Positions 28,701 to 40,700 of a stretch of 64,000 nt of DNA are shown piece by piece. The stretch is from Sclerodactyla briareus (lineage: Eukaryota; Echinodermata; Holothuroidea; Dendrochirotida; Sclerodactylidae), in NCBI GenBank assembly GCA_026419785.1, contig JAODTK010005561.1, forward strand, positions 124,001 through 188,000. The letters run 5' to 3'. The notes under the pieces were generated by a model. It ran no database searches. It was given only the letters and a program-made list of their open reading frames with translations, and was not told the DNA's origin. The position numbers and the translations under genes were made by a program. Position 1 is the stretch's first letter, and each line of letters begins with the position of its first letter.

Positions 28701-31700
28701 CCAATTCACTGTTGGGCAATATCTGTGATTTGTACTCTGTGAAATTGTCTTTACCAGGGTTGGATAATTCCAATTGACTAATACTTTTGACTTGTACTCT
28801 TACATAGGGCACCAATTCTTTGTTGATAATAATATAATAGATTTATATAGCGCCAATTCAGCAAACATCTGGCTGCTCCAGGGGCTTACAAGACCACATC
28901 AAGCAAAAGAAGAATCAAAGTAATGAGTCTTCAGCTTAGTCTCTCATGTAGGAAGTTTGCCACAACGTCTAATCTTGACTGGCAGTTGATTCCACAAGTA
29001 ACGTGCAGCATACACATGCAGGAAATGTAATCAAAAGTATTTTGAGACAGAGTGCCCGTTAAAGTTCATCGAGATGGAGATATTGCAACCACAATTTCTC
29101 TTTCGTTTAGGCAATACGTGCTACAGAGTTCTGTATTTTCTGCAGCTCTCGTTTTGAACAGGCCGAAAAGTACCTGGATGTTACAAAGGCATAAAGAAGG
29201 GATCTCACAAGTTTCACTATCTGGGAAATTGATCATAGACTTATCTTCCTCAGCTGTCAGTTAACAGAGGACAAGAGTGATTTATGTGATAATTGGTAAT
29301 ATAAAAAGGCTCCAAGGTTCCTGACACGAATAGAGTAGAGGCATGAATACTTGTATCACCAGTGAAGTGAAAATAGGCACATCTTGAGCAAACTTACATT
29401 TGTCACAATTCAATTTCAGTTCTTTTGAGGGCAGTATCTGTGACTTGTACTCTTACACAGAGTACCAAATTGTAGTGGCAATCAGGAGTGCCCACAGTCT
29501 GACTCCTAGTGCTGTACCAAATGTGGCTTGCATAGTGTTAGCTGAAAACTGCTACCATATAAAAACAACAGAACAATTGTGGATGACAAGTGATTTCTCA
29601 TTAACTATACACACTACGTGTATTGGGCGTAATAATTGCATTGTGCTCTGTAGCATAGGATACAGGTCAACGGTGTTTGGAATGTCCGCAGCCTATGGTA
29701 CCAGTGTCTCCACATCTCGATCATGCCAGGTCATGAATTCTGTGTACCTTCTGTGTACCTTCTCTATTAACCCACCTGCAAGGTGTAAACCTGTAATATG
29801 TGAAATGTTTCACATTATTTGTGCTCCAAATTCAGTCATACCTAACTCGGTTTACCTTTTAGCTGCACCTGTGGCTGAGGAAAGACCAGAATTTGAGGAT
29901 CTGGAAGGCCGAATGAGACATTATGACACCCAGGTGCCAAGACTGTTCGATGTCCCTAGATACCAGGGTGAAGAACGGATTGGCTCCGTCTATGAATACT
30001 ATGATATTCACGAGGAAATTGGAAGGTTAGTACACTTCTGCGGGAAGGAATTCATGATTTACCTATGGAGAATCATGGCTTATACGACAGAAGAATATTC
30101 ATATGTAGGCTTAGAGGTGTTAACATTCTGGTTCCTGAAACTAGTGGATTAATGACATCTTTGGTGTCTGAGCAAATATAAACATCTCCTGTCTCTACCA
30201 AAAAAAAACCCTGATCCCTCAATACACAGTGGTATCCATAACTCTGCTAACGATCTGCATGATACAACCTCAAAGGTTCGGGATGTATTTCTGAATAATT
30301 ATTGTCGTACTTCTCACTTTTCCTTTTAGAGACTTGATCGATGATGTACTATTTATTTAACTATAATTGAGAAAATAAAATAGTAGTTAAAATAATTTAT
30401 AATTGAAAAAAATTGGAAAATCAATGATCATCATTATTATGATATTATTTTGTATTTTGAACTGATCAAACTGATGTGGCATTCTCTCATTATTTTGCAG
30501 GGGTTCATATGGTGTGGTCTACAGGGCCACAGAGAAGGCAACCAAGAAAACCTGGGCTGCCAAATTCATCAAATGCACTGCCGCAGAGAAAGAACTCATC
30601 AAGAGGGAGATCAACGTCATGAAGCAACTGCACCACCCCAGGATATTGCAGCTCTATGAATACTTTGAGACAGCTGATGAAATCATCATGATTATCGAAT
30701 TGTGAGTCTGGTTTCTTGTGATTTTCTGTTCGGAAAAACCCTCGCAGGCTATGTGTATGTTTGTATGTATGTCTATTTGTTTTTTATCTCTCCACTAGCA
30801 TGTGCGCAACAATAATTTCTTTCGGAAGACATAAAATGTGTCAGGAAGCTTATGCCTCGCTGTCTCATGTCTTATTTCATTTGTTAGTAATATCAGTAAT
30901 GGCTTACTCCTAATGAGCTATACTTGTCATGATTCTGACTGAAATAGAAGAACTTTGAACTAGCTGACGCAATTCTTTGTTGCATTATTCACAAACTGGC
31001 ACAGACAGCATGAACAGATCGCAGAAAGATCTTGAAATACCCTGAAGAAAATAACCCACTAAAACAAACCGTACAAATATTCCCCCACAGTCAAGGTAAG
31101 TTAGTGAAAAATAGGATAGGCTGATTCTAGAAATAGCACAATGGGATTATTCTTGTCCTGTACATGCTGACTGCTGTTCCATTAAGAGGATGACATGAAC
31201 CTATTGGAGATGAGTCAAGACTTCTGCCTATGTCGACTGAAGACCCATATTCACAATTGTTTCCCTCATTTAGTTTGACTGGTGGTGAGCTGTTCGACCG
31301 CATTGTTGATGATAACCACATCTTGACGGAGCCTGAGATCGTTGAGTACATGAGACAGGTCTGCACTGGTGTAAGACACATGCATGAGAAGCATATAATA
31401 CACCTTGACATGAAGGTACGTCTTACACACCATTCTCAGTACAATGAACTTGACTTTACTAAATATGCTATCATTAGCTAGTCTAGGAAGTTAGTTACAG
31501 GGGGCAAATGTGGAAACTAGTTATTCTTACTATTGCATAGTTGCGAGTCACACACACAGATAGACGCAGCAAAAACAGTATGCAGAATAATCTCTGAAAT
31601 ACCCTGGATAAAGTTAAAACTAGTACCGTAACATCACATGTACTACTGCAGAATCTGTCCAAGACAATGCAAAACGTATACTCCTCAGAACCCACTGGTG

Positions 31701-34700
31701 ATCATAAGTGTAAGGTATCTGCAGCCTCATGCGGTCTCCTATCTGGTTCCTAGACATGGATTGATTTGTACTTAAAATCTCCTCAATCAGCCATGGTGAC
31801 TGGAATCTACAGTCATCATTCAGGCAACCTGTGTGTTCAGTGTCAGGTGTAGCTACCTTCACGCTTCCTAGCATTAAAGGCTCTAGATAAGTGTGTGGCT
31901 ATTTTCATGCTCCTGCGGGACTCCTGCATCAACCACAGCACTGAAGAATGATATGGACTGTTTGCAAGCCATGAGGAGGAGGAATAGTTGCAGGATTATG
32001 AAGGAAGATCACCGGACATGCTTGTAGTCATCTTTCAATAGCCTCACCTCATTCGAAATTTTGGCCATCTCGATATGATCCACATAAACAGTTGTGTAGA
32101 GGAGGCAAACCTGTGTCCAACTATTGGGGAAAAGCTGTGGCTGCCTCTATGTGAAAGATTAAGAATTGAACGTGAATCAGATCGATGCTTATCAAAAGTT
32201 TGCAACACCAGGTGTTTCCTGATACCCCAAGACCCATGGAGATAAAATTTTGTTGAGAAATTAAACGCTGTTCTTCTTCCTCCTCAGCCTGAGAACGTGA
32301 TGCTCCGAGACAGGACCTCAGATGACCTCAAGCTGATCGACTTTGGCCTCTCGCGGGAGATTGACCCTGACGAACCAATCAGAGTAATGTTTGGGACGCC
32401 AGAGTTTGTCGCCCCCGAGGTGGTTAACTATGAGGCTGTTGGTCTCCCTACCGATGTGTGGTCCCTTGGTGTGTTGGCTTACATTATGTGAGTATATATT
32501 CTCTTTGTTATATATTCTCTTTGTAAAGACGTGCTCCTTATGCAATGGGCAAAATAAGAATAGTGTCCCTACGATGTGTCAATTATGCATGGAGTTGTGG
32601 GTGGGGTTGCAAAAGCAGCCCAATAAGATGGAGTTACTACGGGCAACTGCTAATTACATGAGCTTAAGAAGGTGAGTTGGGAGAACAGTAAATCAAATTG
32701 TTCCCATATTCATTTATGGAGAGCCTACCAAAGGGTGACGCATTACTTTATTACAAGAGAAACAATAAGTTATACAAAGACTATGCCCCACCATCCTCTG
32801 GTCCTGGCTACATATGTCATATTATATATGTGTAACTATTTAGAAAAAGAATAAAAATCACTTCAATCCCATACTTTTGCCACAATGGAAACTTTCAAAC
32901 TTCTATCTTGCTCCATCAAATTACCATTAAGCTTCTTCCCTTCTTCAACAGGCTGAGCGGTTATTCTCCCTTCATGGGTGACAATGACCAGGAAACGTTG
33001 AAGAATGTTGCCAAGGGAGAGTGGGACTTTGAGGAGGATGCCTTCAATGATATCTCTGATGAGGCCCTGGACTGGATCGAGAAAATACTGGTCGTTGACA
33101 AAGAGTATGTAACTGAATCTTCTCAATCATAGTCAAATGCATAATTCATGCATTTATGTGAAATTGTTGTCAATCATCGTCAAATGCATAATTCATGCAT
33201 TCATGTGAAATTGTTGTCAATCATGGTCAAATGCATAATTCATGCATTTATGTGAAATTGTTGTCAATCATGGTCAAAGGCATAATTCATGCATTTATGT
33301 GAAATTGTTGTCAATCATGGTCAAATGCATAATTCATGCATTCATGTAAAATTTTTGTCAATCATGGTCAAAGGCATAATTCATGCATTCATGTGAAATT
33401 GTTGTCAATCATGGTCAAATGCATAATTCATGCATTTATGTGAAATTGTTGTTAATCATGGTCAAATGCATAATTCATGCATTTATGTGAAATTGTTGTA
33501 AATCATGGTCAAATGCATAACTCATACATTCATGTAAAATTGTTGTCAATCATGGTCAAATGCATAATTCATGCATTTATGTGAAATTGTTGTCAATCAT
33601 GGTCAAATGCATAATTCATGCATTTATGTGGAATTGTTGTCAATCATTGTCAAATGCATAATTCATGCATTTATGTGAATTGTTGTCAATCATGGTCAAA
33701 TGCATAACTCATACATTCATGTAAAATTTTTGTCAATCATGGTCAAAGGCATAATTCATGCATTTATGTGAAATTGTTGTCAATCATGGTCAAATGCATA
33801 ATTCATGCATTTATGTGGAATTGTTGTCAATCATGGTCAAAGGCATAATTCATGCATTCATGTAAAATTTTTGTCAATCATGGTCAAATGCATAATTCAT
33901 GCATTTATGTGAATTGTTGTCAATCATGGTCAAAGGCATAATTCATGCATTTATGTGAAATTGTTGTCAATCATGGTCAAATGCATAATTCATGCATTCA
34001 TGTGAAATTGTTGTCAATCATCGTCAAATGCATAATTCATGCATTCATGTGAAATTGTTGTCAATCATGGTCAAATGCATAATTCATGCATTCATGTGAA
34101 ATTGTTGTTAATCATGGTCAAATGCATAATTCATGCATTTATGTGGAATTGTTGTCAATCATGGTCAAAGGCATAATTCATGCATTCATGTGAAATTGTT
34201 GTAAATCATGGTCAAATGCATAATTCATGCATTTATGTGAAATTGTTGTCAATCATGGTCAAAGGCATAATTCATGCATTTATGTGGAATTGTTGTCAAT
34301 CATGGTCAAAGGCATAATTCATGCATTCATGTAAAATTTTTGTCAATCATGGTCAAATGCATAATTCATGCATTATGTGAAATTGTTGTCAATCATGGTC
34401 AAAGGCATAATTCATGCATTTATGTGAAATTGTGTCAATCATAGTCAAATGCCCGATTCATTGATTAACATTTCAGAGTCTATAATGATTATATTGGCAC
34501 TGTGGGATACATGCTCGCTTGGAAAGTCACACACACACATCAGTGACTCACTGTTGGTGTGTCCAGATTAAACAAATTGAACTGTTTATTCAGCACAGGA
34601 GTAATTTGGAGATCAAGTCATGGTTCGCTCACTGAGTGACTGGCTTGTCAAATAAACTGCCCTGTATAGTACAACATTATTGGTATTACCCCATGGATGA

Positions 34701-37700
34701 CTATTAAGAGCAGGGGATATAATATGAACTTGAATGGGGCCAATTGAAATATTTCATCCAAATTTCCCCATGATCACAAAAAAGTTGGTACTAACCTACT
34801 TTTGGTGTATGTTCACTTTCAGAGAGAGAATGACAATACAGCAGGCTCTAGACCATCCCTGGCTACAGATGATCACCGATGAGGAAGCTAGGAGACACGC
34901 CCGTAGACTGGATACCACCAGACTAGCACAATACTGGAAGCAGTACAAATATGTGGTATGTAGCACCCTTATAGCTCTACTCTGTATGGTAGTAGGTAGG
35001 TATAGAGAGCAATGACCGTAGAGCAACCTCTGAACCATCCCTGGCTACAGATGATCACTGATGAGGAAACTTGGAGACACATATGCCCATAGACTGGATA
35101 CCACCAGACCAGCACACTATTGGGAGCAGTACAAATATGTGGTATGTCGCACTCTTATAGCTCTACTGCATATGGTAGTGGGTAGGTATAGACACAATGA
35201 CCATAGAGCAAGCTCTGAACCATCCCTGGTTACAGATGATCACTGATGAGGAAACTTGGAGACACATATGCCCATAGACTGGATACCACCAGACTAGCAC
35301 AATACTGGAAGCAGTACAAATATATAGCTTGCCTATAGCTTTACTGTATATATAATAGCACCATGTAATAATAATATCTGGGTGCTTCTTTAGTGCTTTT
35401 TCAACGTGATCAAAGCGCTTCACAGATTTACCCCTGATCATCAGTGACTTGTCACACCTATACTATATTTATAGGGTACGCATCTCTTCCTTCATCGTGT
35501 CCCCCAGGGGGGCTCACCAATAGGGTGCAGCCACATACGACGCACGCCTACTAATCACAAGTCACCTCACAAGGTCCCCATTCCAACACGTGGGTAACGC
35601 AAGACAGTTGGAGGAATATGCATTTTCTTAGGGCACTACGGAAAAAGCCTGTAGGCTTTGTGGGATTCGAACTCACAATCTTTGGATCACAAGTCTGGAG
35701 CTCTGCCGACTGAGTTGATCCGCTTCCTCATGTACGATGGTAGGTTGAGAGATACTGTGTAAATCTCTACCTGAGCATCAGTCGACAACAAACATCGGAC
35801 TTCTTGCTATGAAGTATGTTCCCCTAACCAAATCCACCTAACATTTATCTGTTTTTTTTTTCCAGAGTGGCCACACAGTGGTCTCCATTGGTAGAGTGGC
35901 CCATGGTGGCGCCCTTCGTGAGTACCACCAGGTCTACCGCGGATCGCAGCTCTATCAGAGGGTGCTCTTCATGGGTATGTTTTAAATAGGAAGCCAACTC
36001 GATCTACTCGCTTTTCTCAAATTAAACATATCCTAAATATTTAGTTTAGAGGCTGGGGCTAGCATGGGAATAAAATCAGTGTTATTCAGTTTTATCCCAT
36101 GTTCCCTTTGGCAGGTGTGAGATGTCACAACATAAAGACACAATGTTACATTGTATTTTGCATGTGTCATTAGCAATTGGGGTATATGTACAATATTATA
36201 CATATTATATATTATATATATTTAATATATTTATATATTAAAATATGTGAACGTTAATCATTCTTTGGAGGACATGGAACAATTTGCACAGAGTGTGCAC
36301 AATCTTCGTGCATTTTGAGATGAAGTTATGACACCTAAAAATGGTTGGTGAAAATTTGAGCAGAAAATGACTCAAACTTGTGCAAAGAATAAACAAGCGT
36401 TGGGTAGAGGAAAGGCTAAATGCTGGGATCACTGAGTATTGATTGAATGCCACAAATATGTGCAGTTTTATTGTTGATGTGTTTTGTGCATGATAGGGTC
36501 TTAGCAACAATGGGATTGGAATTCTTCCTTGAAATTTCCATTCCCATTGAAAAATGTTTGCCCCTCTCCCCCAAATCGGAGGAAGAAGGAGTGTCCCTCT
36601 ACCTGTGAATGCATGTGAACCTTTGAGAGAGTGAGTCATTGTTGTGTTGTTATTTGCTGTTAAGCATCTGCTCTCCCTCCTCTCATCTTGCATATGTCTC
36701 ACTTCCCCTTATCTTCTGTTATTATTCAGATACCAGAGATGCGCTCCTGTGTTCACTCGTTGCCTTGAAGACGTCATCGCCATAGAGGGCAACGCAGCTC
36801 GCTTTGAGTGTGAGGTGACAGCTTTGTCAGAGCCACTCATAGAGTGGTACAAAGAGAATGCACTACTCATCATCGGGGTCAAGTACAAGATGCTCTACGA
36901 TGATGGGACATACACCCTGGTAGTGAACAATGTCGACATTGACGATGTCGGCGAGTACATCTGCAGAGCAACCAACTCTTATGGACAAGCCACATCATCT
37001 GCTGACTAGAGATTGAATGTGAGTATGCCACATCATCTGCTGACCTAGAGATTGAATGTGAGTGTGCCATGTCATCTGCTGACCTAGAGATTGATGTGAG
37101 TATGCCACATCATCTGCTGACCAAGAGATTGAATGTGAGTATGCCACATCATCTGCTGACTAGAGATTGAATGTGAGGTTGCCACATCATCTGCTGACCT
37201 AGAGAGTGAATGTGAGTGTGCCATGTCATCTGCTGACCTAGAGATTGAATGTGAGTGTGCCACATCATCTGCTGACCTAGAGATTGAATGTGAGTATGCA
37301 CATCATCTGCTGACCTAGAGATGAATGTGAGGTTGCCACATCATCTGCTGACCTAGAGATTGAATGTGAGTATGCAACATCATCTGCTGACTAGAGATTG
37401 AATGTGAGCATGCCACATCGTCTGCTGACCTAGAGATTGAATGTGAGCATGCCACATCATCTGCTGACCTAGAGATGAATGTGAGTATGCCACATCATCT
37501 GCTGACCTAGAGATTGATGTGAGTATGCCACATCATCTGCTGACCTAGAGATTGAATGTGAGCATGCCACATCGTCTGCTGACCTAGAGATGAATGTGAG
37601 TATGCCACATCATCTGCTGACCTAGAGATTGAATGTGAGTATGCCACATCATCTGCTGACCTAGAGATTGAATGTGAGTGTGCCACATCATCTGCTGACC

Positions 37701-40700
37701 TAGAGATTGAATGTGAGCATGCCACATCGTCTGCTGACCTAGAGATTGAATGTGAGCATGCCACATCATCTGCTGACCTGAGATTGAATGTGAGTATGCC
37801 ACATCATCTGCTGACCTGAGATTGAATGTGAGTTTGCCACATCATCTGCTGACCTAGAGATTGAATGTGAGCATGCCACATCGTCTGCTGACCTAGAGAT
37901 TGATGTGAGTATGCCACATCATCTGCTGACCTAGAGATTGAATGTGAGTATGCCACATCATCTGCTGACCTAGAGATGAATGTGAGTATGCCACATCATC
38001 TGCTGACCTGAGATTGAATGTGAGCATGCCACATCGTCTGCTGACCTAGAGATTGATGTGAGTATGCCACATCATCTGCTGACCAAGAGATTGAATGTGA
38101 GTAGTTAATATATGTTTCTGTTGAAACTTAAAGGGGTCTAGTGTGCAACTAGAAATGGTTATGATCTCTAGTACATAAAGAAATTTGAAATGGGCATTAG
38201 TCTATCTTTCTATCCATTCATCTGTTCACAATTGGTGTATGGTCATAATAGGGTATTCATGAATTTGAGGTCAATGGTCAACTTGGGTTTAATTGCAGCC
38301 ATTTTGTTTGAATGGTCATGCAGATTCTACTCCTACAGTATAGATCTGTTTGTCATGAAAGTTTGTCAATATTATCAACAACCAATGTCACATATGGGAT
38401 CTTCATGAATGTCTGATCAAAGGTTTCATCCGTCTTGTTTGAACCGTAAAGCGGCTTCTCTACTCTACAGAATATATAGGATGGTTATGAATGTTGGTCA
38501 TCGTTATTATTGACCAATGTACCTGTCTGGAGTGTAATTAATTTTAGGTCAAAGAACATCTAGGAGTAAATTTTGGCCTTTTTTGTTGAACAGCCAGATG
38601 TTTTTTTCTACAGAATGGATAAAGTGATCATTAAAGTTGTTGGTCAGCACTGACCAATGTTATAGATGGAGTGTTCAGGAATTTAGGGTCGGAGGTCGTG
38701 TAGGGGTCAATTTCAGTCATTTTGTTCGAGCAGTCACGCAAGCCTCAGTCCTATGACGTAGATTGGATGATCATGAACATTGGTCCGTATTATTGTTGAC
38801 CAATAGTAGATGTGAAGTCTAGGAAATTAGAGGTTTTATATATATATATATATGAGTATGGATGCAGATCTTATTAGTAGAACTTGGTATCACTATTTAC
38901 TCCGATGAGATTCAATTTCTTGACATGATGTTGCTGATTCTTGGGATTGTTCTTGTTTTTTAGTACTCGGAGAAGAGGAGCTTGCAAAGCGTGGTGAGAG
39001 GAGGACTCTTGACCTCAAGAGACAGAGGTGAGTTTACTTGAATATCTCTTGAAAAACCATGAAATTCATTTCCAAATGGATTTCATTTCATCAAATGAAT
39101 ATAAACAGTCTCGCCAAAACCATATGATATCCCCATGTGGTAAAGCAGAGAATGTCCACCGTTCTGGCAATTTAAAGGGCAGGCACTTAACAACTTTGAT
39201 GAGTTTGTTGAGAACAGTTAGTACTGAACATCTGGAGCTAATATAACTGGAGAAGCTCTAATTGTAAGAACCAGGCATGCTCACCAACAATCCTGGAGAG
39301 TAATGTTTGGCATATTCACACAAATATCATGTGATATAGAACCTAGGTAGTGAAGGGCAGATGAGAGGGCACAACAAAAACAAGAGGGCAATCCCAAAAG
39401 TTGCAGGATCTCATCGGCAAATGTGGAACTATTAATTTGTTTCTACTTGCTACCTTTTCGCGAGTTGCAAAAGGACAAAATTTATCAAAATATGTCTGAA
39501 AACAGCCATTTTCCCCAAAAATATTCATATTCATGAAATTTCAGTTAATTTACAGCATAAATGTTGGGAAAACCCTTTGTTTTGATACTTTGTACCTTCT
39601 TCTGAAATTTAGAATCATTCAGTCCTCCCAATCTCTAAATATACCAAAAACTGAACAGATTTTCAGAAATTCTCAAATTTGGCCAAAAATCTATTTTCCC
39701 CCTAGAATTGGCATTTTTCGTAATTTTGGGCTGATTGCATGGGAAAAGTTGTTATTGTGCCCTTTTACATTTCTACAAAGTTTTAAATCATGCAACCATT
39801 GGAATAGGGAAATATTTGAAAATAGTGAAAAACTGTAAAAATGAGAAATTGCCCCAAAATTTGCCTTTTGCCTCCTAAATTCCCCAATTTTGATAGTTTC
39901 TGTCTAACTTCGAGAGCAACTATGTGTTTAGTGACTATTTCAGCGTGTGACAAAAAGTCACTTTGTTCAGCCACTCCAAAATGGAGATATTTGCGAAAAA
40001 ATCAAAATCTGACGGCCTAGCGCAAACGCACACACACACGCACACACACAAACGGGCACTTTTGCAAGTGCACCTCATTGCTGGATCACCCGGCACCCAT
40101 GGGTACACCATTCAAGGGTTACCCCTCAGTGGATAGTTTCAAACCACCACTATGGTTACCATAGCAACTGTTGCTATGGCAACCAGCAACAGTAAATATA
40201 GGTGAAATGGCAAAGTGACTACAATATCTCATCTGGTCCTTCGGGACCGATGAGATAATAAAATCACTACACAAATGGCTCCCTGAACTTGTCTGATTTG
40301 TGCCCATCCTAATGTTTCTGTTTATTTTTCCCTGTAGGATTCCCCTTGGTGAGAGGGGCAGAAAGCTCCGAGCTGGACGTGCTGCTATGATTGGAGTCAG
40401 TGAGAAGGCACCAAGCTTGTGTCTGAACTAGAAGACCAGCAGTGTGGACTCGGCTTCATCCTACCACTGACATTCCAAGGCAAGGCTTGATATTTATTTG
40501 TAATTTCATTTCTCATGTAGCCTTCTGTCCCATTTCAGTGTCTGCCTCAGTTTTGCTATACGAGTGGATCTGATGTCAACATTTCAATTGTGTGTACATA
40601 TACCCTCATGAAAATGTTTTCTTTAGCTTAGGTTGCAGCTTGTGCTGTTTGTGCGTAGCAGATCTCATGTTGGTATAGTATGCAGCAGTACCTTAGTATC

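Noticed and set aside
29400-29862. Alternative 5' exon of a short kinase transcript with ATG at 29400
   Set aside because: The frame is open into the kinase linker, but the sequence is degenerate repeat with no conserved start context and the acceptor at 29861-29862 fits the phase of the FN3 exon; kept only as a finding.
37507-37802. Minus-strand open frames with SHSISRSADDV repeats
   Set aside because: They are the antisense reading of the 39-bp array, open only because the unit is a multiple of three.
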